From the NCBI RefSeq assembly GCF_005930355.1, contig NZ_VDBO01000019.1, positions 1 through 64,000 of the forward strand: DNA of 64,000 nt, written 5' to 3'. Positions 34,331 through 42,742 of this stretch are shown here, piece after piece. The DNA comes from Paenibacillus sinopodophylli. GTDB taxonomy: Bacteria > Bacillota > Bacilli > Paenibacillales > Paenibacillaceae. The notes under the pieces were generated by a model. That model searched no databases, was not told where the DNA came from, and was given only the letters and a program-made list of their open reading frames with translations. Within the stretch, counting starts at the first letter, position 1. Every line of letters begins with the position of its first letter. The position numbers and the translations under genes are program-made.

Positions 34331-34696
34331 CTACAACACACCTACTGCAACAAGTACCCACCCAATCATAAAACAAAGCCCGCCAAGTGGCGTCAGTGGA
34401 CCCAGAAACCGCGCTTTCACCAAGCTCAGCACGTATAAGCTTCCTGAGAACAACACAATTCCCGCCGCCAAAAACCAACCCGCCGTTTTAATCAACTGGA
34501 CATCTGGATAATGGCTTACCAGTATGCCGATTAGAATTAAACCTAACGCATGTGCAATATGGTATTGTACGCCTACCTCATACACCTTCAGCTTGTCAGG
34601 CGTAATCCTGCTCTTCAGCGCATGTGCGCCAAACGCACCAATAGCAACGGCCAAAACCATCATTATACTTCCTAGCACAATAAACGTCTGCATCAT
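34331..34696 (-). CDS. DUF423 membrane protein (YwdK-like)
   Basis: 121 residues with four hydrophobic segments. The family signature GAFGAHALK is at residues about 21-29, followed by VYEVGVQYHIAHALGL and GPLTPLGGLCFMIGW. AAGGAG precedes two adjacent ATG codons; either may be used. Function unknown in all DUF423 members. It lies 59 bases after the isoprenoid enzyme gene on the same strand. Confidence 0.9.
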   Translation of the reverse strand: MMQTFIVLGSIMMVLAVAIGAFGAHALKSRITPDKLKVYEVGVQYHIAHALGLILIGILVSHYPDVQLIKTAGWFLAAGIVLFSGSLYVLSLVKARFLGPLTPLGGLCFMIGWVLVAVGVL

Positions 34697-34755
34697 AAAG
34701 CTCCTTACTTTGTTTGAAATTTGTACATCTAGACTGCTGAATCCAAAAGGAATGT

Positions 34756-37125
34756 CTAATGGTCTCGGGTAACGAAGTAACTCAATAAATGATTTAAGAA
34801 CGGAATCGGTCGCGGCAGCTCATCCAGCGCATCCATGGCAAGGCAGTAATGTTCCCACATTGCTTTTTGAGCGCCTTCCCGGCTTAGAACGGTTACGAAG
34901 GTGGACGTATTGTTTGCTGCATCATTACCTACGGGTTTGCCGAGTTTGTGTTCATCTCCCTCCACATCAAGCAAATCATCCTTAATTTGAAAAGCGATAC
35001 CTGCATGGTAAGCAAAGGTTTTGAGCCTAGCCATTTCCTGCTCATGAACCTGGGCGAGAATCGCGGGCATAACGAGGGCCGCCTCGAACGCGATGCCCGT
35101 TTTATAATAGCAAATCTCATTTAATTGCTCCAGTGTCAATGCTTTGCCTTTGGCGTCGAGATCCATCGCCTGCCCCATGCACAAATCCTCTGCCTTTTGA
35201 GCCGAATATTGCATTAGAGCAAGTACGCTTCTGGAATCAAAGGAAGCAAGCGAGGCTTGTTCCTGAATCGCTCGCTGAATGAGCAGCAAACCCGTCAGCT
35301 CCGCAGCAGCCGTGTTATGCACCTGATGGAGCGTCGGGCGTCCTCTTCGGGTAGAGGCATTATCCTGCGACGGCAAATCATCGAATATAAGTGACGCCGT
35401 ATGCATGTACTCTAGCGAGCGTAATAAGGGGATGATTGCTGTCGCATCCAGTCCATATTGTTGTACACCCATAACCCAAGTCAATATGGGCCGTAGACGT
35501 TTTCCATCTCCTTGCAAACTATAATTGGCCGCGTCGATTAATGTCTCTTTCATTGATGGCATGCCTACTGGCCTAGCGATCTGCAATGTCTTGTTAATCT
35601 GATCACGTGCTGTATGAATCGTCGCTAGAAAATCCTCTTTCTCTTTTCGATCATTCTTCAGAATCGTAATTAATTGATCCCGCAGCAGCTTATCCAGAAA
35701 CTCCACATCTTTTGCTTTTCGCACTATCTGCTGAATAAGTCGATTAAACGCCGGATTTCCTCCAGCGAATATAGCCATCACGCTATTATACTTTTCAGTG
35801 CCAATACGTGCTTTGCAGCGTTTTAGACCATTGATGGCACGATCAAGAATAACCTCACGGGCTTTGGGATCGGATTGATACACATCATGCAGCAAATGTG
35901 AAATAACAGTCCAATATAATTCAAAAGGGTTAATCAGATCCGAACGCTGATTGCGATAGGTTAAATAGTAGGTGAAGGGTGTTACTGCCCCGTCTTGCAG
36001 GTCATCAAACAAATCTGCAAAATCATCAGCCAGCTGATTGTAGATGCCATAATAGAAAGTACGATTCTCGAACCCCTCATCCTCAGTCGCGCGAATAATA
36101 GAACGAGCAATCAACCTGGAAGAAGCGGATTTTAAAATAATCGGGATATATAGTTCTTCGTTGGTGTAAGTGGCACTCGACAATACTTTGGCACGATCCA
36201 GCTCCTGAGAATGAAAAAACACATAGGTTTGCTCGAAAAACAGCGTTAGTGTCCCTGAACGCTGATGCTGCTTAATATACTCAAACGCTTCTCGGAGCTC
36301 CGCATTTACAAATTGAATCATCGCTTTATTAGCTCCGGACCACTCTCCTATTGCTGGTACCGATCCCGTAAGCAAAGCCGTCCGTATATGGTCTGAATAT
36401 TGCTCTTTCTCTTGAGCAGTGAGCACCTGTGAATCCAGAAGATCGTCAATAAACGGATAGGTCAGTCCATAAGAGTAGCCGAGTCGGATCGCTTCATCAA
36501 GTGCCTTGGAGCGCATCGCAGGCGACTCCTCCAAGGCTAGTTCTTCTGTTGCATGCAGGACAACACCCACAATAATCTTAATCAGTTTACGCTGCGCATG
36601 ATCGGGATTCATTTCCTCTGGAATATGAGCTGATACGCCTTTGAGCTTATCGATGACCCATATAACGGCAGTCTCAACGCCTTCCTTCTGCGCCCATCTA
36701 TATAATGCTGCCAAACTTATAAACGCTGGCTGATCTCCTGAATGAAGCAAACGATGTTTCACATCCGCGGATACCTTCTGAATTCTTGCCTGCGTAGCTG
36801 GTGTGTTTATCGCCTTACCCAGATCCCTCATGTACATATAAGAAACGCTTCGATTCACATAATCATCTAGTTTTCCTGTATGCTTCAGCCATTGAATGGA
36901 TAGGTGATAATCCCCTATACCCTGCGTTCCTTTGCCCCGCGATAGAAAAGAAAGCCACGGCTGACGACGAACATGATCCCGTTTCCAAGCTTGAAAATCT
37001 TGTGACAAGGCCGGTACATACGACTTTTCCATAACCTGCTCATAAAGCGTGGCAAAGTAGCTGGCGGCCTTCAGCTCAGCATGTCGATAACAGGTATCGG
37101 CATGGACTATTAATTCCTCATTCAT
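34756..37125 (-). CDS. Fused class I isoprenoid enzyme: helical cyclase-like domain plus trans-prenyltransferase
   Basis: 789 residues. The C-terminal 300 residues are a full trans-isoprenyl diphosphate synthase: GKRLRP at 541-546, first Asp-rich motif D582-D583-LPSQ-D588, RRGRPTLH, and second motif D716-D717-LLD. The N-terminal 500 residues are all-helical and carry their own Asp-rich places, FIDDLLDSQ (D227, D228, D231) and DDFADLFDDLQDG (367-379), about 140 residues apart, as in class I terpene enzymes. So the protein looks like a cyclase or degenerate synthase joined to a synthase that feeds it. The product is unknown. No other terpenoid gene is nearby. The start ATG follows a weak GAGG. 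Confidence 0.85.
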   Translation of the reverse strand: MNEELIVHADTCYRHAELKAASYFATLYEQVMEKSYVPALSQDFQAWKRDHVRRQPWLSFLSRGKGTQGIGDYHLSIQWLKHTGKLDDYVNRSVSYMYMRDLGKAINTPATQARIQKVSADVKHRLLHSGDQPAFISLAALYRWAQKEGVETAVIWVIDKLKGVSAHIPEEMNPDHAQRKLIKIIVGVVLHATEELALEESPAMRSKALDEAIRLGYSYGLTYPFIDDLLDSQVLTAQEKEQYSDHIRTALLTGSVPAIGEWSGANKAMIQFVNAELREAFEYIKQHQRSGTLTLFFEQTYVFFHSQELDRAKVLSSATYTNEELYIPIILKSASSRLIARSIIRATEDEGFENRTFYYGIYNQLADDFADLFDDLQDGAVTPFTYYLTYRNQRSDLINPFELYWTVISHLLHDVYQSDPKAREVILDRAINGLKRCKARIGTEKYNSVMAIFAGGNPAFNRLIQQIVRKAKDVEFLDKLLRDQLITILKNDRKEKEDFLATIHTARDQINKTLQIARPVGMPSMKETLIDAANYSLQGDGKRLRPILTWVMGVQQYGLDATAIIPLLRSLEYMHTASLIFDDLPSQDNASTRRGRPTLHQVHNTAAAELTGLLLIQRAIQEQASLASFDSRSVLALMQYSAQKAEDLCMGQAMDLDAKGKALTLEQLNEICYYKTGIAFEAALVMPAILAQVHEQEMARLKTFAYHAGIAFQIKDDLLDVEGDEHKLGKPVGNDAANNTSTFVTVLSREGAQKAMWEHYCLAMDALDELPRPIPFLNHLLSYFVTRDH

Positions 37126-37351
37126 ACGTTGTATGACCTCAGCTTCTATTATGATAATAATGTGAGGACGAGGCTCTCCATGAGCTGTAACTAATGGGCA
37201 AGCTTTCCTCGTCGAACCATCTTCTTCTACATACGGACAAAATATTTTTAGGTTACGAATTCAATTGGTTGAAGTCTGTTATGTATGACCATTTTACCAC
37301 CTTCTATGATTTCCTTCCTATTTACTTATCAACCTACTCTTGCTCCCAAAC

Positions 37352-37414
37352 AAAAAACACCTCCAAGCTGTCCGATTATCTCACGATAATCGCATCACCA
37401 GCTTAAAGGTGCTC
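37352..37414 (-). terminator. Terminator of the AraC-binding-protein fusion gene
   Basis: A long imperfect stem; on the minus strand GCACCTTTAAGCTG and GATTATC pair with GATAATC and CAGCTTGGAGGTG, then six T residues. Confidence 0.85.
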
Positions 37415-37422
37415 TGTTATTC

Positions 37423-38508
37423 TTATTTCGTTTCCGTCAGTGCTTTCACAACATCGTCGATTTTCCTGCTTTCGGAGATGGGACCGCTAAGCATCCAATG
37501 TCTTGCAGATATTTTGTAGACATGGTTTTGCTTCACAGCAGGCATCGCTTTCCAAACCTCAAGCTTTTCCAATTCCCTTACCGTTTCCAACGATTTCTGA
37601 AAATCAGCTTCCAAGGAACCCGAGTATCCCGCAGTAACAAACAAATAATCCGACTTTAGTTCTGGAAGCATCTCCAAGGATAAGGTGTAGCCCCAATCCT
37701 CGTCTGTTTTCTTCTGGAACTCGGCTACGCTTGATGAAGCCGTTAATCCCAAGTCATTATACAGCACGCCGCCATAGGGGAAGCTTGGAAAGAACAGATC
37801 GGCTTCTTTCTCTGAAGTACGAATTAAAGCTACCGTCTTGTCCGGACCTATCGTTTGAACGATCGTCTCTCGAGCCTGTTTCAATTTTTCATCATAAGCC
37901 TGAATGATAGCATGCGCTTTCTCCTCGCGATTAATCGCTTTGCCGATTTCGACAATTGAAGTTTTCCAATCATCGCGTTCATAGGCGAGAGTAGGGGCGA
38001 TTTGGGAAAGTTTCTCATATCCGGCTTGATCCACATATCCATTAATAATCATGATTAAATCCGGTTGTGCGGCTAATATGGCTTCGAAATTAGGCGTCGA
38101 TGATGAAGCAACCACGGGAATATTCTTCTCCGTCAGCTCATCGTACAAATAATCTCCTTCTGTACCGCCTGCCTGTACTAAAGGTGCATCCAGTGATAAT
38201 AGCATATCCTCAAGTCCGAGACTTACAATATGAACAGGCTCCATAGGGATTTCCACATCGCCAAGTACCGTTTTCACAATTTTTGTTCGTGATTCTGTTC
38301 CCGTACCGTCACTGGGTGCCGCTTTGTCATTTCCGCTATTGCCAGCATTATTGCTAGTCTGCGATTGAGCTGGACGTTCAGTAGATACAACGGAACCCCC
38401 GTTTGTAGTCGTATTTGCATTAGATACGTTGCTAGAGCATGCCCCCATTAATAAAGCCAAGCACATAAGCAAGATGGCAACCGTAGATGACTTTGCATTC
38501 TTATACAT
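37423..38508 (-). CDS. Siderophore-binding lipoprotein from internal start of fusion 1
   Basis: 361 residues from ATG 38508, with AAGGGG 8 bases upstream. Lysines near the start, a hydrophobic core and lipobox MGAC make a textbook lipoprotein signal. A Ser/Asn/Thr-rich spacer leads to the binding fold: KTVLGDVEIPMEPVHIV, EDMLLSLDAPLV, NFEAILAAQPDLIMI, KLSQIAPTLAYE. The family delivers ferric siderophores to an ABC importer. The Fur box at 38535-38553 just upstream, inside the AraC frame, supports separate, iron-controlled expression of this shorter product. Confidence 0.87.
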   Translation of the reverse strand: MYKNAKSSTVAILLMCLALLMGACSSNVSNANTTTNGGSVVSTERPAQSQTSNNAGNSGNDKAAPSDGTGTESRTKIVKTVLGDVEIPMEPVHIVSLGLEDMLLSLDAPLVQAGGTEGDYLYDELTEKNIPVVASSSTPNFEAILAAQPDLIMIINGYVDQAGYEKLSQIAPTLAYERDDWKTSIVEIGKAINREEKAHAIIQAYDEKLKQARETIVQTIGPDKTVALIRTSEKEADLFFPSFPYGGVLYNDLGLTASSSVAEFQKKTDEDWGYTLSLEMLPELKSDYLFVTAGYSGSLEADFQKSLETVRELEKLEVWKAMPAVKQNHVYKISARHWMLSGPISESRKIDDVVKALTETK

Positions 38509-39462
38509 AGTTAAATCCCCTTCTCTCAAATATAGATAACGATTATCATTATCAATATATCGCCTGTTTCTTCGAGAGACAATGGACAATCTTTTAGCAT
38601 TTAAAGCATTATCTTTTACCGTTCTCACACTGCTCGCTTTGGATCTGAATTTGCCCGGCGAAACTCCTTTTTCCTTTTTGAACATGCGGCCAAAATAATT
38701 CACATCCGTATAACCTATGCTGGCTGCGATTTCGTGTAATGCTGCGTCTGATGTAAGCAGCAGATCTGCCGCTATAGAAATTCGGACTTTGATTAGGTAT
38801 CCAATTGGACTAAGGCCGATTTTATTTTTGAATTGAATGGATAAGTGAGAAGAACTGTAATTCAAGCTATCTGCCAATGATTCAAGTGTAATTGGCATCG
38901 CGTAATAATCATGGATATATTGCACCGCTTGAGCGACAAGCTCCGGCTTCTGCGTCTTGACTCCTTGTGCTTCCAATTGACTGAGCAACTGATACACAAA
39001 CTGATAAAACGATACCTTCACATGAAAATGCCCCAATGAACCGGGCTGATGCCATTCTTGTTCCATTTCTCTAACCTTATGCAATAATGAAATCGAATGC
39101 TGCGGAGTAAAGCCATATTGGATATGAAACGGACGGTTTCGTTCGATCATGCTGACGATTTCCTGACGGCAAGGCATGGGCAGAATGGCTCTGTAGAAAA
39201 CAATATAGTACTCGAATTCCTCTCCTGTCAGCATGATGTCGAGAGATAGTCCCTTCCCCCCATGAAGCACATGAAAGCCTTCCGTCATATACTCGATACC
39301 ATTCAGCACAATTCGAGCGCTTCCACGTACAGAGAACAAGAAACTGCTAGCAGGAAGATGGTAGCCGCGTAATTCCTCGCCTCGTGTCATGTGGGTATGG
39401 CGAACGTCCAAAACTTTAATGGAGGCATAGTTCCACGACTTAATATGTTCATCCAGATTCAT
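37423..39462 (-). CDS. AraC regulator continuous with a siderophore-binding lipoprotein (fusion 1)
   Basis: 679 residues in one unbroken frame. The AraC part has a cupin-like sensor (1-130) and a double helix-turn-helix (about 190-285: MPITLESLADSLNYSSSHLS, LHEIAASIGYTDVNYFGRMFK). About 35 codons later the same frame crosses a Fur box (YIDNDNRYLY) and a ribosome binding site (read as REGD), and enters a lipoprotein signal peptide at residue 319 and a ferric-siderophore binding protein. If translated whole, the hydrophobic segment (STVAILLMCLALLMGA) would span the membrane with AraC inside and the binding protein outside. ATG 39462 is uncertain; the frame is open to 39597 and no start has a good ribosome binding site. 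Confidence 0.8.
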   Translation of the reverse strand: MNLDEHIKSWNYASIKVLDVRHTHMTRGEELRGYHLPASSFLFSVRGSARIVLNGIEYMTEGFHVLHGGKGLSLDIMLTGEEFEYYIVFYRAILPMPCRQEIVSMIERNRPFHIQYGFTPQHSISLLHKVREMEQEWHQPGSLGHFHVKVSFYQFVYQLLSQLEAQGVKTQKPELVAQAVQYIHDYYAMPITLESLADSLNYSSSHLSIQFKNKIGLSPIGYLIKVRISIAADLLLTSDAALHEIAASIGYTDVNYFGRMFKKEKGVSPGKFRSKASSVRTVKDNALNAKRLSIVSRRNRRYIDNDNRYLYLREGDLTMYKNAKSSTVAILLMCLALLMGACSSNVSNANTTTNGGSVVSTERPAQSQTSNNAGNSGNDKAAPSDGTGTESRTKIVKTVLGDVEIPMEPVHIVSLGLEDMLLSLDAPLVQAGGTEGDYLYDELTEKNIPVVASSSTPNFEAILAAQPDLIMIINGYVDQAGYEKLSQIAPTLAYERDDWKTSIVEIGKAINREEKAHAIIQAYDEKLKQARETIVQTIGPDKTVALIRTSEKEADLFFPSFPYGGVLYNDLGLTASSSVAEFQKKTDEDWGYTLSLEMLPELKSDYLFVTAGYSGSLEADFQKSLETVRELEKLEVWKAMPAVKQNHVYKISARHWMLSGPISESRKIDDVVKALTETK
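38535..38553. promoter_or_regulatory. Fur box inside the AraC-lipoprotein frame (fusion 1)
   Basis: GATAACGATTATCATTATC agrees with the 19-base Fur consensus at 17 positions. It lies 26 bases before the lipoprotein ATG. Confidence 0.87.
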
Positions 39463-39612
39463 AAGTTCAACTCTCATATCATGATCGCAACGATTCGTGC
39501 GATATACTGTGATCCAACATACGTTTATGAAGCGTGCATGCGGGCTCGTCCGCTGCTTATTCAAAAACATCGTAATCGATGCTATTCTCACTGTCAACCG
39601 ATTTAGACAAAG

Positions 39613-39662
39613 AAAAGGGGCTATCTTAAGATCATTTTTGACCTTTTGAGACTGCCCCTTTT
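39613..39662 (-). terminator. Terminator of the TM2 gene
   Basis: AAAAGGGGC pairs with GCCCCTTTT, with further pairing inside the loop; A and T tracts flank both arms. Confidence 0.7.
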
Positions 39663-39680
39663 GCTAAATATGTAACTACT

Positions 39681-39893
39681 CTATGCTGTAATTCTTTTGC
39701 CTTCACTGTCCGTAAACTTACCGACAATAATCATAATGAGGTCAATAAGCAACCAAATTCCCAAACCACCCAGAGTAATGATTTGTAGGATAGCTGTTCC
39801 TACTTTACCAACATAAAAGCGGTGAATCGAGAATCCTCCCAAAAACAAACAAAATAGTAACGCTGCAATAAATGATTTAGAACTCTTTTCCAC
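39681..39893 (-). CDS. TM2 domain-containing membrane protein
   Basis: 70 residues. The GTG start has GGAGG 8 bases upstream. Two membrane helices (about 9-27 and 32-58) flank the family turn GGFSIHRFYVGKVG, and the second helix contains GGLGIWLLIDLIMI, the DRF/TM2 signature. These small proteins are widespread in bacteria and their role is not settled. Confidence 0.9.
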   Translation of the reverse strand: MEKSSKSFIAALLFCLFLGGFSIHRFYVGKVGTAILQIITLGGLGIWLLIDLIMIIVGKFTDSEGKRITA

Positions 39894-40035
39894 AACATAT
39901 TCCTCCTAATGGGTCTATACTCCTATATATTATCGGAAGAATAGATGCCAATTGTTAATACTTAACTTAAATTTAAAAGGAAAATTTAACAGTACTAGGA
40001 GTGCTTCCTGCTTTGCCTAATGCCTATTATAGGGA

Positions 40036-40833
40036 CTAGGCCCTTGCTGAGTCGAGTATCCGTTGAAGCGCATCCAAATTACACACGACTATTTTCCTCT
40101 GATCTATTCGTATTAAACGCTCGTTTTGTAATTCAAGCAACAATTTGGTTACGGTCTCGCGCGCTGTTCCTGTCATATCCGCCAAGTGCTGATGTGTTAG
40201 TTTCAAATCAATCAATACACCTTCATCAGAGGGCACACCATGCTGCTGTGTTAGTCGCAATAACATACGGGCAATACGCGTACGAACGTCAAGAATAGTC
40301 AAATCCGTTATGAGCTTGTTCGCATCGAGTTCCTCTTCCTCGCGGTGAGTGACATGCCCCGTTGCATAATCAATGGCAGCGAATAGTTTAGCTCCTTTAT
40401 GCTGTCCGTAGGTTGGGATTTTTCGTTGTTGTCCCTTCGGAAACCAATTGTATTGTAGCGCCATATAGGCCCGAATGGATGACTTATCTTCAAACAACAA
40501 GTGATTGATTTTGCCTTGGCTCAACTGTTCTTTAAGCGTAGGCAGCGTTGTTTCACGGAATTGTAGCTGCTCTTTTTCGTTTGTGCGCGCCAAGGAATAG
40601 GTAGCTTTCGTATAACTGAAACCTAGACGCATTAAAATCTTAGACACGCCTTTAAGCGTATAGGATTGACCGAATTCCCTTAGGATGTAGGCACGAATCA
40701 GCTTCAGGGTCCATGTAAACTTCGCCTCAAAGCCAACATCAACAGGTCGTTCATCTGCAATGACGTTCTTGAGTTGTTCTTCTTGTTGTTCTGTTAGTTT
40801 TTTTGGACCACCTGGGTACTCAGCAAAATCCAA
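40036..40833 (-). CDS. Chimera: IS630 transposase N-half fused to a Crp/Fnr DNA-binding domain
   Basis: 265 residues. Residues about 1-175 are IS630-type transposase: DFAEYPGGPKKLTEQQ, the helix-turn-helix remnant GVSKILMRLGFSYTKATYSL, the first catalytic Asp in HLLFEDKSSI, and FAAIDYATGHVTHR. The remaining DDE residues are gone. At about residue 178 the frame switches to the C-terminal winged helix of a Crp/Fnr regulator: LDVRTRIARMLLRLTQQHG, LTHQHLADMTGTARETVTKL and NERLIRIDQRKIVV, complete to the end. The Crp effector domain is absent. A deletion or recombination between the IS and a crp-like gene explains it. It could still bind DNA if translated. Confidence 0.82.
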   Translation of the reverse strand: MDFAEYPGGPKKLTEQQEEQLKNVIADERPVDVGFEAKFTWTLKLIRAYILREFGQSYTLKGVSKILMRLGFSYTKATYSLARTNEKEQLQFRETTLPTLKEQLSQGKINHLLFEDKSSIRAYMALQYNWFPKGQQRKIPTYGQHKGAKLFAAIDYATGHVTHREEEELDANKLITDLTILDVRTRIARMLLRLTQQHGVPSDEGVLIDLKLTHQHLADMTGTARETVTKLLLELQNERLIRIDQRKIVVCNLDALQRILDSARA

Positions 40834-40838
40834 ACCTG

Positions 40839-41072
40839 CTAAGCCCGCTTGCGATAGCTGTTCCAGTAACCACTAATGGTAGGAAAAGATCGGTCTATAA
40901 TTCTCGTGATTTCGGAGAGTGTTAGCCCCTCCAAGTGCAGCCGGACAGCTAGATATCTCTCGAACATACGAGGATTTTGTGTTTCTTTCATGGCATTTTT
41001 TAGTATTGCAATCTCTTTTGTACAGACATTTCGATCGCCGCCTTCTCTTGGTTCTTTCTTTTTCTTACCCAT
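40839..41072 (-). pseudogene. IS630 transposase N-terminal part (frameshifted)
   Basis: 77 residues ending NSYRKRA. EIAILKNAMKETQNPRMFER and LTLSEITRIIDRSFPTIS are the N-terminal helix-turn-helix of IS630-type transposases. The natural continuation RKRGLAGLDFAEYP joins the next ORF if one more G were present in the GGG at 40844-40846, so a one-base loss, or a frameshift signal as in some IS630 elements, splits the gene. Confidence 0.75.
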
Positions 41073-41100
41073 TAACAGACGGTTATTAACTTTACGTGTT

Positions 41101-41471
41101 CAATCTATATAGCGCCAAATGAAATTGAGCAGTAAATCTATTATTTTTCATACATATCGAACCCTTCCTATCACTAGAATATGAGAATATACAAACATAT
41201 ACCTAGCCTATTAGATTATCTCTTCATACATCACAGTTCTTATAAATATAACATTGATAGTTCCATTAAAATGTAACGCCCGTTACAAAAAGAAATATAT
41301 ATTTGGCCATAGCAGTAAAAACCACAACCTCATCTGGTTGTGGTTCTGAATGGCGTTATTGAGGGAGAACTAACAATCTTCGTTGTGCACCCATAAGCGG
41401 CGTTAGTGGTAGCTCATTCAGTATCGACTAGCTTCCCCCACAGCCCAGTGGCGGCATTCGTATATTCAAAT
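41101..41471. other. Intergenic region without a recognised gene
   Basis: A+T-rich. It contains the hairpin that ends the hydrolase gene (41320-41346). A short frame at about 41095-41150 (MKNNRFTAQFHLALYRLNT) has no family match and no convincing support. Confidence 0.45.
41320..41346 (-). terminator. Terminator of the alpha/beta hydrolase gene
   Basis: On the minus strand AACCACAACC, AGATGA, GGTTGTGGTT, then TTT. It lies about 125 bases after the stop codon. Confidence 0.75.
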
Positions 41472-42425
41472 TCATCTTTCGTTCTCGATTGTTTTCAAAA
41501 AGGAAAGCACAGCAGCATTCATCTGCTCCAGCCCTGGTTGCTCAATTGGAAAATGACCAGCACCCTCTAAAGCTACATATTCTTTCTTACATTTAATATG
41601 ATCAAAAAACGGTTTACTAAAACGATAAGGCGTCATGGGATCTAATTCAGGATGAACGAGCAACACCGGACAAACATCAAAATCCTCAGGTTTTACAACA
41701 GGCTTCATATTTAAAAACGTTCTTAATAAACGCAACGGGATTTTTGTATCTGCGGCATGAGCATCGTTCATAATAAGTTTGGTTAGTTCGGCGTTGTTCG
41801 TAATTAATTTCATCCGAGATACATGATTAACAGAGATTTGCATGAAATCTAATAAAACAGGAATTTTGTCCATAAAAAATTTCCCTACCCGACTAATGAG
41901 CTTGTTAGGAGCAAGCTGATCACGAACCTTTGGATCACTCGTATCAACAAAAGTCGTAGCAATTAACCCTCTAACTCGCTTGCTTTGCACAGCAGTGTGA
42001 TAAGCTAACATGCCACCTATGCTGCTGCCTAGTAAAATAATAGGTTTGCCGTCCTTTTTCAGTTCCTGATCGATCAATTCATGAAGTATGTCAATCCAAA
42101 GCTGATAATCTAATCGTTTCTTCGGATTTGAATAACTTAAACCATAAGGCGGCAAATCTGGCGACACTACTTCATAACCGTATTTTTGCAGCATTCGTGC
42201 ATAAGGAGCCAATAATCTGCCATTGCCACCAGCACCATGAATGAAAATAATTTTCAATTTTGCATGCGGAACCAACATACGATCCAGATGGACATGAACA
42301 TCGTTCCAAGTCATCCATTCTTCTGATGGTAAATGGTCTTCATGAATTTGCATTTCTTCCGGAAAAAACTTCTGGTATTGTTTCCAATAGGTCACCGATT
42401 GATTGTATGTTGAGAACTTATTCAT
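41472..42425 (-). CDS. Alpha/beta-fold hydrolase
   Basis: 317 residues, no signal peptide. Oxyanion segment FIHGAGGNGR near residue 61, nucleophile elbow LLGSSIGGM (Ser near 134), acid in LLVHPELDPMTP and histidine in LEGAGHFPIEQPG. The full triad suggests an active esterase or lipase-like enzyme on a small substrate. The ribosome binding site is GAGAGG at a rather long spacing from the ATG. Nothing in the context gives the substrate. Confidence 0.88.
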   Translation of the reverse strand: MNKFSTYNQSVTYWKQYQKFFPEEMQIHEDHLPSEEWMTWNDVHVHLDRMLVPHAKLKIIFIHGAGGNGRLLAPYARMLQKYGYEVVSPDLPPYGLSYSNPKKRLDYQLWIDILHELIDQELKKDGKPIILLGSSIGGMLAYHTAVQSKRVRGLIATTFVDTSDPKVRDQLAPNKLISRVGKFFMDKIPVLLDFMQISVNHVSRMKLITNNAELTKLIMNDAHAADTKIPLRLLRTFLNMKPVVKPEDFDVCPVLLVHPELDPMTPYRFSKPFFDHIKCKKEYVALEGAGHFPIEQPGLEQMNAAVLSFLKTIENER

Positions 42426-42588
42426 GAATTTGCAGTTCCTCTCCCCCTAAGCCTACCTAGTACCCGCCGAAAATAATCTACTGGCAATATGGTCATATCT
42501 TATCTTTGCATTTTAACCCATCAATCGTGAGCACTCCACTCTTACGATCTTATAATGAAGCTGCTATTCGTAGACACCAACTGCGCGA

Positions 42589-42622
42589 AAAAAAAAAGCG
42601 TTAGGGCTTCACCCAAACGCTT
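42589..42622 (-). terminator. Terminator after the soluble chemoreceptor-like gene
   Basis: On the minus strand AGCGTTTGGG and CCCTAACGCT pair around TGAAG and are followed by a run of at least nine T residues. Confidence 0.85.
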
Positions 42623-42742
42623 CTGTAGAAGGACATGATTTATGTGAATGATCATCCTCGTAAATAAACCTCGACTCATCCGATGCTAGAAAGCGATACT
42701 CGCCACAGCGTCTGCTTCTCCATTGTTGTATGGTCAAGGTCA

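Larger units (their letters stand above)
40036..41100 (-). mobile_element. Decayed IS630-family element
   Basis: The left end of the transposase gene is kept, the 3' half is lost at about 40300 where Crp/Fnr sequence begins. No terminal inverted repeats could be identified; the outer end is probably near 41100. Confidence 0.7.

Noticed and set aside
34756-37125. The fused isoprenoid gene as two genes joined by an assembly error
   Set aside because: The linker between the domains is a regular helical sequence in one frame without an internal ribosome binding site and start.
37194-37406. 70-codon plus-strand frame
   Set aside because: It overlaps the terminator of the AraC fusion gene, lacks a ribosome binding site and resembles no protein.
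39681-41100. A composite transposon around the TM2 gene
   Set aside because: Only one IS remnant was found and no second copy or inverted terminal repeats flank the gene.
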